From Janthinobacterium sp. UMAB-56 (GTDB lineage Bacteria > Pseudomonadota > Gammaproteobacteria > Burkholderiales > Burkholderiaceae_D): a stretch of 64,000 nt of DNA. The notes beneath the pieces were generated by a model that was given only the letters and a program-made list of their open reading frames with translations, was not told where the DNA came from and did no database searches. The stretch lies in contig NZ_LT607654.1 in the NCBI RefSeq assembly GCF_900095265.1, positions 407,751-471,750 of the forward strand, written 5' to 3'. Of this stretch, positions 8,631 to 17,382 are shown piece by piece. The translations under genes and the position numbers were made by a program. Positions within the stretch are counted from its first letter, which is position 1. Each line of letters begins with the position of its first letter.

Positions 8631-10289
8631 TTAGAAGTACTTGACGGCTTGCAGCCAGAAGCGGCCGGCGGAATCCGGTGCAGAGGTCGCCTTGGCGTTG
8701 CCCAGCTTGTGCGCGTAATACGCCTTCAGGACGAGCGCATTGGCGCCCGTCCACGTGACGCCCACGCCGGCGCCGCTCAGGGTGCGGCGGTTCTCGCCGA
8801 CGCTCCAGGCGTCGCGGTTCAGCTTGACGCTGCCCGTGTCGGCAAAGGCCAGCACTTGCAACTGGCCGGGAAAGGCAGTGAAAGCCGTCACGTTCTGGCG
8901 CAGTTCCAGGTTCAGCACGTAACCCTGGTCGCCATATGCCTCGCCGCCCGGATAGGCGCGCACGCCGCCCATGCCGCCGATGCCCATTTTTTCAGAGACA
9001 TCGAGATTTTTCGACGCCGCCTGGCCGCTGAGGGTGCAGAACAAGCTCGTCTCGCCGCCCAGGCTTTGCACGCGCGCCGCGTTGAAGGCGAGCTTGTTGA
9101 AGTGGCCGTTGCTCTTCACCGTCAACTGGTCGATCAGCAAGGCGAGCGGCGTCTCGATCTCGATCTTGCCCGTGGTGTAGGTCAGCGAATACGTGCTCAC
9201 GCCACCGCCGCCCCAGCCATCCTTGGCGTCGCCGTTCAGGTTCAGCATCCACACCCTGGCCGTCTTGTCGTTGACACTGCCCGTCGATTCCGTGCGGTCC
9301 TGGAAGGTCTTGTCGTCATAGCTGACCTGCGCATACAAATTGCTGCTGCGCGAGCGGATCAGCGGATAACTGCCATATGCGCTGGCGATCTTCGCCGTGC
9401 CCTTGGCGTCGAGCACCGCAAATTCCTTGCCCAGCTTGTAATCCATATACGTATAGGCACCGCCCAGGCGCAGCAAGCCGGCCTGCCCCTGGTAGGCCAG
9501 GCGGCCGTAGTTCAAGCCGTCGGCCGAAGTGAAGGCGCGCACGCTGGCCACGTCGCCGATGCCGGCCAGTTCATTGATGTTCAGAGTGGCGCCGATGCGG
9601 TTGCGCCCCGTGTAGCGGTTGCCCTGGTTATCCACGTCGATGCTGCCGTTGAAACGCGCACCAGGCTGCACGTCGACGATCAGGTCGGACGCGCCCAAGG
9701 ACGCCCCCGGCGCCAGGGTCGAATTCACTTGCACGCCCGGCAAGTCCGACAGCAGCAGCAAGCGCCGCTCCAGCGGCGCCGTGGCGATCACTTGCCCGTC
9801 GAGACCGGCCAATAGCGTGCCGGCCAGGCCGTCCGACAGATTGCTCTGGTTGCGCAGTTGCACCTGGCCATACTGCCCGGGCAGCACTGTGATTTGCACC
9901 ACGCCATCGTGGATGTCTTGCGCCGGCAGATACGCTTGCGCGAGGAAATAGCCACGGTTCTGGTAATAGCTGGCGATGTTGGACGCCATGGCGCGCAGCT
10001 CGCCCAGGGTCAGCTCGCTGCCCGGCACGAAACCCGTGCTGGCGACCAGCTCGCTTTCAGGAAACACGGGCGGCGCCGTCACCTGCAGGCGCTGCACCGT
10101 GATGCGCGTGGTGTCGCCCACCGTGGTGGCCGGCACATTGCCCTGCTGCACGCGAATGGCCGGCGGCGCCTTCGGCAACTGGGGCGCGACGGGAATCTGC
10201 TGCAACTGGCTGCCGGCGCTGGGGGGATCGACGGCATAGGCGTTCTGGATCAACAGCAGCAAGGTCAGGGGCAGGAGTTGGGCACGCAA
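8631..10289 (-). CDS. TpsB outer-membrane transporter (ShlB/FhaC/HecB family)
   Basis: An Omp85-superfamily pore that secretes the neighbouring TpsA. After a signal peptide ending in QNAYA comes a proline-rich linker, then POTRA domains (VTAPPVFPESELVAS; NRGYFLAQAYLPAQ) and a 16-strand-type barrel ending in an aromatic residue (LQAVKYF). GGVRAYPGGEAYGDQG matches the conserved VRGY-type motif of the family. I choose the TTG at 10289 because GAGAGG sits six bases upstream and a clean signal peptide (MRAQLLPLTLLLLIQ) follows, giving 552 residues. The frame is open to a TTG at 10337 and a GTG at 10307, but neither has a ribosome site. It precedes tpsA in an operon. Confidence 0.92.
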   Translation of the reverse strand: MRAQLLPLTLLLLIQNAYAVDPPSAGSQLQQIPVAPQLPKAPPAIRVQQGNVPATTVGDTTRITVQRLQVTAPPVFPESELVASTGFVPGSELTLGELRAMASNIASYYQNRGYFLAQAYLPAQDIHDGVVQITVLPGQYGQVQLRNQSNLSDGLAGTLLAGLDGQVIATAPLERRLLLLSDLPGVQVNSTLAPGASLGASDLIVDVQPGARFNGSIDVDNQGNRYTGRNRIGATLNINELAGIGDVASVRAFTSADGLNYGRLAYQGQAGLLRLGGAYTYMDYKLGKEFAVLDAKGTAKIASAYGSYPLIRSRSSNLYAQVSYDDKTFQDRTESTGSVNDKTARVWMLNLNGDAKDGWGGGGVSTYSLTYTTGKIEIETPLALLIDQLTVKSNGHFNKLAFNAARVQSLGGETSLFCTLSGQAASKNLDVSEKMGIGGMGGVRAYPGGEAYGDQGYVLNLELRQNVTAFTAFPGQLQVLAFADTGSVKLNRDAWSVGENRRTLSGAGVGVTWTGANALVLKAYYAHKLGNAKATSAPDSAGRFWLQAVKYF

Positions 10290-10432
10290 AAGAATCCTCT
10301 CGATCACATCATCAGCGGTGGGCGGCAAAGTTGCCAAAAATTAATTTAATAGTTCCTGTAGTGTAACAGTCCCGTTCTAAAACTTGATAACCTTTATTTT
10401 TATAAGTTAAGGAAGCGCTGATCGATTTGACG
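10290..10432 (-). promoter_or_regulatory. AT-rich leader and probable promoter region of the tps operon
   Basis: The ~100 bases upstream of tpsB are strikingly AT-rich for this genome (runs such as attaatttaat and cctttatttttataagttaa). No clean -35/-10 pair stands out; candidates are TTATCA and TACACT with a 19-base spacer. Promoter assignment rests on position and composition only. Confidence 0.4.
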
Positions 10433-10714
10433 CTAAGCGCTACGTTGTAAAGCGATGATTTTCTGCAGCATTGACGGCGACATGCGCGATTGCTCGCCAT
10501 CGCACAGCAGGGAGCAGCTTGTGGTTTTTATGCCTAAGATGGCGCCGACGCGTTCGCGTAGCTGCTTGTCGGTGAAGGCGACGGTATCGCCGAGTTTGAA
10601 TTCAGGCAGGTCCGGTGCTTGCGGCCGCAGCGGCGCCGCCGCATAGGGCGGCTTCGATTGGGTACGCGTGATGTCGTCCTGTATTGTCGCCAGCGTTGGC
10701 AGCGACTGCAGCAC
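10433..10714 (-). CDS. small hypothetical protein with an SH3/KOW-like C-terminal half
   Basis: A 93-residue frame with a GTG start. Residues ~40-90 (FKLGDTVAFTDKQLRERVGA, then ILGIKTTSCSLLCDGEQSRM) have the GD.V.F.D....RVG.I..I....A.L.CDG layout of small SH3/KOW-like barrels. The N-terminal half is proline-rich. The frame stays open upstream of the GTG for about 11 codons reading ICFDHRSGTPGR, which also looks coding, so this may be the tail of a longer gene that lost its beginning. It lies between the tps operon and livF and shows no functional link to either. Confidence 0.45.
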   Translation of the reverse strand: MLQSLPTLATIQDDITRTQSKPPYAAAPLRPQAPDLPEFKLGDTVAFTDKQLRERVGAILGIKTTSCSLLCDGEQSRMSPSMLQKIIALQRSA

Positions 10715-10786
10715 GCGGCCCGGCGTGCCGCTGCGGTGATCGAAGCAAATACGTCACGCGATGATTTAGCACTGCCAATGTATCTC

Positions 10787-10812
10787 CTGCACTGACACCA
10801 TCGTCAGTGCAG
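10787..10812. terminator. perfect 10-bp hairpin downstream of livF
   Basis: CTGCACTGAC, six-base loop, GTCAGTGCAG. It lies 31 bases past the livF stop on the minus strand. There is no T-run, so it is either a weak terminator or an RNA-stabilising 3' hairpin for the liv operon. Confidence 0.4.
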
Positions 10813-10842
10813 TGCGCTGGAGAACGCGCGTCAAACGTCTTT

Positions 10843-11565
10843 TCAATGCCCTCCCCCCAGATACGCCGCGATCACCTTCGGGTCGGTCTTCAGACTCTCT
10901 GCCGGCCCGTGCACGGAAATGCTGCCGTTCTCCAGCACGTAGCCGTAATCGGCCACGTTCAGGGCGGCGGCGGCGAATTGCTCGACCAGCAGCATGGTCA
11001 CGCCTTCGGCTTTCAGGCGCGTGATGATGCGGAAGACTTCTTCCACCAATATCGGCGCCAGTCCCATCGACGGTTCGTCGAGCAGGATCACTTCCGGGTT
11101 CAGCATCACGGCGCGCGCCATGGCCAGCATCTGCTGCTCGCCGCCCGACAAGGTGCCGGCCAGCTGGTCGCGCCGCTCTTTCAGACGGGGGAACAGCTCC
11201 ATGGCCTTGTCCAGGTCGCCCTTGATGTCGCCTTTCGGGCGTGCCCGCGTAAAGCGGGGAAAGGCGCCCAGCAGCAAGTTGTCCGTCACCGACATCGAGG
11301 CAAACACGCGCCGGCCTTCCGGCGAATGGGCCAGGCCGGCACGCGCGATGCGGTGCGAATCGAGGCCCGTGACGTCCTTGCCGCCCAGGGTCACGGTGCC
11401 CGACCTGGGTTTCAGCATGCCGGAAATGGCGCGCATGGTGGTGGTCTTGCCGGCGCCGTTCGAGCCGATCAGGGTCACCAGCTTGCCCTTCGGGACGTCG
11501 AGTGAAATGCCGTGCAAGACTTCGACTTTGCCGTAGGCGGCGTGCAGATTATGAATCGTCAGCAT
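10843..11565 (-). CDS. livF: branched-chain amino-acid ABC transporter ATPase LivF
   Basis: A 240-residue cytoplasmic ATPase that powers uptake of leucine, isoleucine and valine or related amino acids through LivH/LivM. Visible motifs are Walker A GSNGAGKTT (~35-43), signature LSGGEQQMLA, Walker B VILLDEPSMGL and the switch His in LLVEQF context. Length is normal for LivF. It is the last gene of the minus-strand liv operon and starts 10 bases after the stop of the livM-livG fusion. The C-terminus PKVIAAYLGGGH recurs in the remnant at 82-150. Confidence 0.96.
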   Translation of the reverse strand: MLTIHNLHAAYGKVEVLHGISLDVPKGKLVTLIGSNGAGKTTTMRAISGMLKPRSGTVTLGGKDVTGLDSHRIARAGLAHSPEGRRVFASMSVTDNLLLGAFPRFTRARPKGDIKGDLDKAMELFPRLKERRDQLAGTLSGGEQQMLAMARAVMLNPEVILLDEPSMGLAPILVEEVFRIITRLKAEGVTMLLVEQFAAAALNVADYGYVLENGSISVHGPAESLKTDPKVIAAYLGGGH

Positions 11566-11575
11566 GGTCTTCCTC

Positions 11576-13519
11576 TCAGTGCGCCGCTGGCGCCAGGGTT
11601 TCGGCGCTGCCGCCCAGGTAGGCTTCGATCACTTTCGGATCGCTCTGGACAAGCGCGGGTGCGCCTTCGGCGATCTTCTGGCCGAAGTCCAGCACCGTCA
11701 CCACGTCCGACAACGCCATCACCACATCCATGTGATGCTCGATCAGGATGATGGTGATGCCGTGCTCGCGGATCTTGCGGATGATGGCCATCAGCTCCTT
11801 GATGTCGGGCGCCGTCAGGCCCGCCGCCGGCTCGTCGAGAAGCAGCAGGCGCGGATTGAGACCCAGCGCGCGGCCGATTTCCAGCAGCCGTTGCTTGCCA
11901 TACGGCAGATTGCGCGCTTCTTCGTTGGCCAGGTCCGCCAGGCCCACGAACTCGAGGATGCTGGCGGCCCGCTCGCGCGCCGCCGTCTCTTCGCGCTTGT
12001 AGCGCGGCGTGTGCAGCATCACGTCCAGCACATTCGATCTGAAGGTGTTGTGCAAGCCGACCAGCACGTTCTCGGTTGCCGTCATCTCGCCGAACAGCTG
12101 CACATTCTGGAAGGTGCGCGCCACGCCGCCCAGCGCGATTTCGGACGGCGTGCGCCCGGAGATCACTGCACCGGCAAATTCCACCTTGCCCGCCGTCGGC
12201 TTGTAGATCCCCGTGAGCACGTTCATCATCGTGCTCTTGCCCGAGCCATTCGGTCCGATCAAGCCGTGCACGGAGCCTTGCGTCACGTTCAAGTCCACCT
12301 GGTTCAGCGCTTTCAAGCCGCCGAACTGCATCAGGGCCTGGTCCACGCGCAGCAGGGTCGCGCCCTGCTGCCCGCCCTGGGCGTGGTCGAACGGCGCCAC
12401 GCCATGCGAGGCGACCGCTTGCACATGACGCCGCCCCTTGCCGACAAAACTCATCAAGAAGCCCACGATGCCGTCCTGCAGGTAGTACACCACGAACAGG
12501 GTCATCAGGCCGAAGATGGTCAACCGCCAGTCGACCATGTTTTCCAGTTTGTAGGAAAACGCCGCCAGGCCGATGGTCGCCACCAGCGGCACGATCACGT
12601 CGCGCACGGTGGAACGCTTCTTCGCCAGCATGAAGGCGGAGCCGATCACGCCCAGCACGGCGGCGCTGACGGCGATCTTGCGGAACAATTCGATATCCGA
12701 CAACAGGCTGGGCAGCATGACGACGATCAGGGCGCCGATCAGCGCGCCCGAGCGTGTCTTGCGCCCGCCCATGATGACGGCCAGCAGGAACAAGATCGTC
12801 AGCTCGAAGTTGTAGGTATTGGGTGAGATGTACTCTTCCGAATACGCATACAGGCTGCCGGCCAGGCCCGCGAAACCGGCGCTGATGACGAAGGCGTAGA
12901 CTTTATAGCGGTAGACGGACACACCCATGCAATCGGACGCGATGGGGCTGTCGCGCAGCGCTTCGAAGGCGCGGCCCAGGTTCGACTTCAAAATGCGGTG
13001 CACCACCACCAGCGAAATGACCATCAGCGCGGCGACCATGTAGTAGTACTCCACTTCGCTCAATTTATGGCCGAACATGAAAGGCTTGTGGATCTTGATT
13101 CCCATCGGCCCTTCCGTCAGGAAGCTCATTTCATTGATCAGGATTTGTATGATGGTACCGAAGGCCAGGGTCACCATGGCCAGGTAGGGCCCCGTCACGC
13201 GCAGGGCCGGCAAGGCCAGGATGGCGCCAAACACGGCCGCGAGCACAATGCTGGCGGGAATGGCCAGCCAGAATGACAGGCCCAGCTTGAACACCAGTAC
13301 GCCCGTGCCGTAGGAGCCGATGCCGAACAGGCCAGCATGGCCCAGCGACACCTGCCCCGTGTAGCCGACGACGATATCGAGGCCGAATAGCAGGATGGCG
13401 TAGATCAGAATGGTCTCGGCCAGGTGGATGTAATAGGGGTTCGGGATAAGGATGGGGAACAGCACGAGCGCCGCCAGGCCCGCCGCGCTCAGCGCCAGCA
13501 TGGTAATTTTCTTGTTCAT
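11576..13519 (-). CDS. fused LivM permease - LivG ATPase
   Basis: A 647-residue fusion. Residues ~1-370 are a polytopic LivM-type membrane permease (GYTGQVSLGHAGLFGIGSYG; ALRDSPIASDCMGV, the EAA-like loop). A linker rich in Gly, Gln and His (~370-395) leads into a complete LivG-type ABC ATPase with Walker A GPNGSGKST, signature LPYGKQRLLEIGRAL, Walker B LLLLDEPAAGL and a switch His in LIEHHMDV. The frame is continuous, so permease and one ATPase are made as one chain. Fusions of this kind occur in Burkholderiales. The permease portion has extra hydrophobic segments before the linker compared with a plain LivM. Confidence 0.94.
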   Translation of the reverse strand: MNKKITMLALSAAGLAALVLFPILIPNPYYIHLAETILIYAILLFGLDIVVGYTGQVSLGHAGLFGIGSYGTGVLVFKLGLSFWLAIPASIVLAAVFGAILALPALRVTGPYLAMVTLAFGTIIQILINEMSFLTEGPMGIKIHKPFMFGHKLSEVEYYYMVAALMVISLVVVHRILKSNLGRAFEALRDSPIASDCMGVSVYRYKVYAFVISAGFAGLAGSLYAYSEEYISPNTYNFELTILFLLAVIMGGRKTRSGALIGALIVVMLPSLLSDIELFRKIAVSAAVLGVIGSAFMLAKKRSTVRDVIVPLVATIGLAAFSYKLENMVDWRLTIFGLMTLFVVYYLQDGIVGFLMSFVGKGRRHVQAVASHGVAPFDHAQGGQQGATLLRVDQALMQFGGLKALNQVDLNVTQGSVHGLIGPNGSGKSTMMNVLTGIYKPTAGKVEFAGAVISGRTPSEIALGGVARTFQNVQLFGEMTATENVLVGLHNTFRSNVLDVMLHTPRYKREETAARERAASILEFVGLADLANEEARNLPYGKQRLLEIGRALGLNPRLLLLDEPAAGLTAPDIKELMAIIRKIREHGITIILIEHHMDVVMALSDVVTVLDFGQKIAEGAPALVQSDPKVIEAYLGGSAETLAPAAH

Positions 13520-13526
13520 GTGATCC

Positions 13527-14417
13527 TCATACTTTCTTGATCGCGGCCTTGCCGAACAGGCCGGACGGCTTGACGGCCAGCACCAGCAGCAGCAATAACA
13601 GGCCAGGCACTTCCTTGTAGCCGGTGGAAATGTAATAGCCGGTGGTCGTTTCTGCGATGCCCAGGATCAGGCCGCCGACGATGGCGCCCACGCCCGACGT
13701 CAGGCCGCCGATGATGGCCACGGCAAACGCTTTCAGGCCCAGCGAGGCGCCCATGGTGGCCCCGGTCAGGGTCAGTGGCGCCACCAGCACGCCGGCAAAG
13801 GCGGCCGTGGCCGACGACAGCGCGTAGGAAAAGGTGATAACCATGCCCGTGTTGATGCCCATCAAGCCTGCCGCGTCGCGGTCGTTGGCCGTGGCCACGA
13901 CGGCCTTGCCGTAGATCGATTTGCGGTTGAACACTTCGACGGCCAGCATGATGGCCAGCGCGCCGACGATGACGGCCACCTGCATCTGCTGCACATTCGC
14001 GCCGAACACCTGGAACGGCGCGGACGACAGCGGCGACGGGAACATCAGGTCATCCTTGCCCCAGATATTTTCCGCCACGTTTTTAAAAATGATGGCCAGC
14101 GCGATGGTCGACATGATCCAGCCAAATTCGGACTTGATCTTGATGGCGGGCCGCACGCCTATCCATTCGACGAACACGCCTTGCAAGGCGCCGAAGACGA
14201 TGACGATGGGAATCATCAAGAGATAGCTCATGTACGGGCCGCCGTGGATGGTGCCCACCAGGGAGAGACCCACGAGCGCGCCCAGCATCAGGGATTCGCC
14301 CTGGCCGAAATTGAGGGTGCCGGAAGTGGCAAAGGTCAGCTGATAGCCGAAGGCGATGACCGCATAGATCATGCCCAGCGCGATGCCGCTGAAGACGAGC
14401 TGCAGGAAGATTTCCAT
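13527..14417 (-). CDS. livH: branched-chain amino-acid ABC permease LivH
   Basis: A 296-residue inner-membrane permease with about eight hydrophobic segments. The N-terminus MEIFLQLVFSGIALGMIYA and the ATSGTLNFGQGE segment are typical of LivH, and the cytoplasmic coupling loop ATANDRDAAGLMGIN is clear. It starts after livJ and an intervening hairpin and ends 7 bases before livM-livG, inside the liv operon. Confidence 0.95.
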   Translation of the reverse strand: MEIFLQLVFSGIALGMIYAVIAFGYQLTFATSGTLNFGQGESLMLGALVGLSLVGTIHGGPYMSYLLMIPIVIVFGALQGVFVEWIGVRPAIKIKSEFGWIMSTIALAIIFKNVAENIWGKDDLMFPSPLSSAPFQVFGANVQQMQVAVIVGALAIMLAVEVFNRKSIYGKAVVATANDRDAAGLMGINTGMVITFSYALSSATAAFAGVLVAPLTLTGATMGASLGLKAFAVAIIGGLTSGVGAIVGGLILGIAETTTGYYISTGYKEVPGLLLLLLVLAVKPSGLFGKAAIKKV

Positions 14418-14445
14418 GGTATTCCCCGGAAGACGAAAGATGAAA

Positions 14446-14481
14446 AAATGGCCAGTCCTGATTCCTCAAGGCTGGCCATTT
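14446..14481 (-). terminator. hairpin with T-run between livJ and livH (partial terminator)
   Basis: On the minus strand AAATGGCCAG, a 16-base loop, CTGGCCATTT and further T residues. It follows the binding-protein gene directly. In such operons a leaky terminator here lets the periplasmic protein be made in excess over the membrane parts; that role is inferred. Confidence 0.65.
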
Positions 14482-14510
14482 CGCGGCTAGATGGTTGGAA
14501 TTAGCCGGAC

Positions 14511-15668
14511 TTATTTGGCAAGGACGACCTTGCCGTCCTTGACTTCGCCAAACACGGTCAGGTCGGCCGTGATCGCTTCATGGTTGGTCTTGCTGAATGG
14601 CTTGTTATAGGTGGTGACGGCGCCTTCCACTTTTTCATTCAGGTTTTCCAGCGCGGCGCGCACTTTCGGGCCGTCCGTGCCGCCTGCCTGCGTGATGGCC
14701 GCGGCCAGCAGGTAGACGGAATCGTAGCCTTGCGCCGCCGAGACGGCAGACGGCATGCGTCCGCCCGACGGCTTGTAGGCGGCTACATAGGCGTCGATGA
14801 AGGCCTTGCGCTTGGGCGTGTTGGCATCCTGGATGAAGGTTTGCGGCATGCGCGTGCCATTGCCATTTTTGCCCGCGTTGTCGATGAAGTTACCCATGGC
14901 CAGGGTCCAGCTGCCGATCAGCGGCACTTTCCAGCCCAGTTTTTCCATGCCGTTGGCAATCTGCGCCAGTTCCGGGCCGATGCCGTAGGTCAGCACAACT
15001 TCCGCGCCCGCCTGTTTGGCTTTCAGCAGCTGGGCCGTCATGTCGACGTCCTTGATGTTGTATTTTTCAACGACAACGGGCTTGATGCCCTTCTTGTCCA
15101 GCGCCTTTTCCAGGTCTTCGCGACCCAGCTGGCCATAGTTGGTGGAGTCGGCCAGGATCGCCACTTTCTTGAACTTGCGGTTCTCGATGGCCTCATGCAC
15201 GATCATGCCGGACTGGATGGTGTCATTGGCCGCGTTGCGGAAAATGTAGTTTTCCGGCTGGTCGGCGAATTGCTTGGTGACGATGGAGCCCGTCGCCACA
15301 TTGTTCATGACGGGAATTTTCGCTTCCTGGTAGAAGCGCTGCGAAGCCAGGGCCACGCCCGTGTTGATGTAGCCGACGGTGGCGGCGACCTTTTCCTTGT
15401 TGATCAGCTCCTGGGCGATCTGCACGCCGCGTTCGTTCTTGGCTTCGTCATCGCGCTCGATCAGCAGCAGGGAACGGCCCAGTACGCCACCCTTGGCATT
15501 GATTTCAGCGACGGCCAGCTTGACGCCGTCGCGCATCGACACGCCCATCGGCGCGGAACCGCCCGTGAACGGTCCGGACACGCCGATCTTGATGGGGTCG
15601 GCTGCGACTGCCGCCTGAGAGAAACCCAAAACCAAACTTGCCACGAGCAATTTCTGTTTCAAATTCAT
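14511..15668 (-). CDS. branched-chain amino-acid periplasmic binding protein (LivJ/LivK family)
   Basis: A 385-residue Leu/Ile/Val-type binding protein with signal peptide MNLKQKLLVASLVLGFSQAAVA and mature start at ADPIKIG. The peripla_BP_6 landmarks GVSGPFTGGSAPMG, LLIERDDEAKNE, VATVGYINTG and AILADSTNYGQLG are present. Two ATGs stand two codons apart; GAGGAG abuts the first (15674) but lies six bases from the second (15668), so I choose the second. It is the first gene of the liv operon. Confidence 0.95.
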   Translation of the reverse strand: MNLKQKLLVASLVLGFSQAAVAADPIKIGVSGPFTGGSAPMGVSMRDGVKLAVAEINAKGGVLGRSLLLIERDDEAKNERGVQIAQELINKEKVAATVGYINTGVALASQRFYQEAKIPVMNNVATGSIVTKQFADQPENYIFRNAANDTIQSGMIVHEAIENRKFKKVAILADSTNYGQLGREDLEKALDKKGIKPVVVEKYNIKDVDMTAQLLKAKQAGAEVVLTYGIGPELAQIANGMEKLGWKVPLIGSWTLAMGNFIDNAGKNGNGTRMPQTFIQDANTPKRKAFIDAYVAAYKPSGGRMPSAVSAAQGYDSVYLLAAAITQAGGTDGPKVRAALENLNEKVEGAVTTYNKPFSKTNHEAITADLTVFGEVKDGKVVLAK

Positions 15669-16035
15669 TGTCATCTCCTCTGATACAACGTTTTTAATGC
15701 CACTTATTTTTATAGTCGTACGCTGGATAACCGCCCCATCGATAAATCATTGTAGGTGAGTAAACATGCACCAGCAACAACTACATATGACGCGTCGCAA
15801 CATGCAGAAAAGACCGAATTACTGGCCAAATGTCAGTTTTTTGTAAGGAAAATATGACGCAAATTGGCGCACCCTGTGCCATTCGGCAACAGTCGCGCTG
15901 CCGATGCTGGGCCGCCGTATGCCTATGACAGCGTGCTGATCTGGCGCAATACTGACACTGCACAGCATGCTAACGTCAGCCATGCCAGCGCGTGCGCGCC
16001 GGACCCATCAGCCACCGCTACCGCATGGAGGCCAT
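15669..16035. other. divergent intergenic region between livJ and a lipoprotein gene
   Basis: No gene supported. It must hold the livJ promoter on the minus strand (an AT-rich stretch around 15700-15715 includes TATAAAAATAAG read on that strand) and the promoter for the rightward gene at 16036. Short open frames here lack ribosome sites and protein-like composition. Confidence 0.5.
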
Positions 16036-16944
16036 ATGCAGCGCCCGCAGAACTCAATCGTTTTCACCCTGCTTCTTTACGCCGCCGCCAGCGTGCTGCT
16101 GGGCGGCTGCGCCACCGATCTGTCGCCCGTGCGCAGCTTTGCCGAACAGACGCAAAAAATGTCGCTGCACTTCGAACCCATGCCGGCAGGCAGCGTCCAC
16201 AGTTGCATGGACAAGGCCATGCGCAAGCGTCTGATCCTGGCCGAGCGTTTCGATGCGCAAGCGAGCGAACAGGCGGCGCGCGCCGATTGCGCCGCGATCG
16301 CGCAAGCCAGCGTAGCGATCGCCAGCCTGAACGATGTCCTGCTGCGCTATGCGCGCACCCTGGCGGCGCTGGCCGATGACAAACTGCCCGTCTACAAGGA
16401 AGAGTTTGGCCCACTCGGTGATGCGCTGGGTGGCCTGGCACAGCCGGGCGGCGGCGCGCCCCTGCTCGATACGGACAAGCTGGCCAAGGTCGTCAAGTTG
16501 AGCGAGCACCTGAGCCGCCTGGCCAGCCAGCGCACACAGAAATCAGCCTTGCGCGCATTGCTCGACGAGCAGGAAGCCATCGATATCGTCAGCAATGCGC
16601 TCAAGGAGTATGCCCAGCGCAGCTACCGCGCCGGCTTGCAGGATGAATTGCGCGACCTGGCCCAGCTGCGCGGCGCCGTCGACGACGCCGCGCAGCGTGA
16701 GCCGCTGGCCGCCAACTACATCCGCACGCGCTTGCACCTGGAAGGACGGCAATTACAGGAAAGGGAGAAAATCGTCGCCGCGTACGTCGCCGCCGTCGGT
16801 GCGCTGCAAGCCAGCGTGGCCGCGCTGCGGGCCAATCTCGACCATCTGCAGGAAGCGGAACTGCAGCGCCAGCTGGCGCAGTTTGCACGCCAGGTCGAGA
16901 CACTGCAAAAACAGGCTGTTTTCTATGGCCCTGCCCGCTGGTAA
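16036..16944 (+). CDS. uncharacterised lipoprotein, mainly helical
   Basis: The ATG at 16036 has GGAGG upstream and starts MQRPQNSIVF, followed by a lipobox LLGGC (Cys at ~26), so the 302-residue product should be lipid-anchored. The rest is Ala/Leu/Gln-rich with long predicted helices (coiled-coil-like in ~190-295) and two Cys residues near 57 and 83 that could pair. The frame can be extended 23 codons upstream, but that adds a segment with no ribosome site. The next gene follows after 24 bases and probably forms a pair with it. I do not recognise a family. Confidence 0.75.
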   Translation: MQRPQNSIVFTLLLYAAASVLLGGCATDLSPVRSFAEQTQKMSLHFEPMPAGSVHSCMDKAMRKRLILAERFDAQASEQAARADCAAIAQASVAIASLNDVLLRYARTLAALADDKLPVYKEEFGPLGDALGGLAQPGGGAPLLDTDKLAKVVKLSEHLSRLASQRTQKSALRALLDEQEAIDIVSNALKEYAQRSYRAGLQDELRDLAQLRGAVDDAAQREPLAANYIRTRLHLEGRQLQEREKIVAAYVAAVGALQASVAALRANLDHLQEAELQRQLAQFARQVETLQKQAVFYGPARW

Positions 16945-16968
16945 GCGGCGCGCACACTGGAGTATCCC

Positions 16969-17382
16969 ATGGCCCCACTGACCGAACTGACAAAAGACCA
17001 AAGCTACGCCATCGCCGACAGCCTGGCGCAGGCATCAAGCCTGGTGCTGGAATTGCGCATCCGCGAACGCCAGGCGCTGACGCCGGACGAGCGCGCGCTG
17101 CTGGAACAATATGAAAACCACCTGGACCAGATGGTGGCACTGTTTCGCGCGTATGGCATCTGCCTGACCGCCGAAGGGGCCGAGCAGGCGCGCGGCGATA
17201 TCGAGGGCGCCATCGCCAAGGGCAAGCTGCAACTCAAGCGCATCGCCGACATCAAGGCGGCCATAGGTGCTGCGGCCAGGCTGGTCGACCTGGGCGCCGC
17301 CATCCTGTCGCGCGACCCGATCGCCATCGGCGAGGCGGCGGCCAGCTTGCGGGCCAGGGCGAAGAAAGAAGACCAGACTTAA
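16969..17382 (+). CDS. uncharacterised small helical protein
   Basis: A 137-residue, highly charged helical protein without signal peptide or membrane segment until a mildly hydrophobic stretch near 95-125 (AAIGAAARLVDLGAAIL). It begins 24 bases after the lipoprotein gene; GGAG lies upstream of the ATG. Its TAA stop overlaps the stop of the converging Sel1 gene by four bases. Co-transcription with the lipoprotein suggests they act together, but nothing indicates how. Confidence 0.7.
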   Translation: MAPLTELTKDQSYAIADSLAQASSLVLELRIRERQALTPDERALLEQYENHLDQMVALFRAYGICLTAEGAEQARGDIEGAIAKGKLQLKRIADIKAAIGAAARLVDLGAAILSRDPIAIGEAAASLRARAKKEDQT

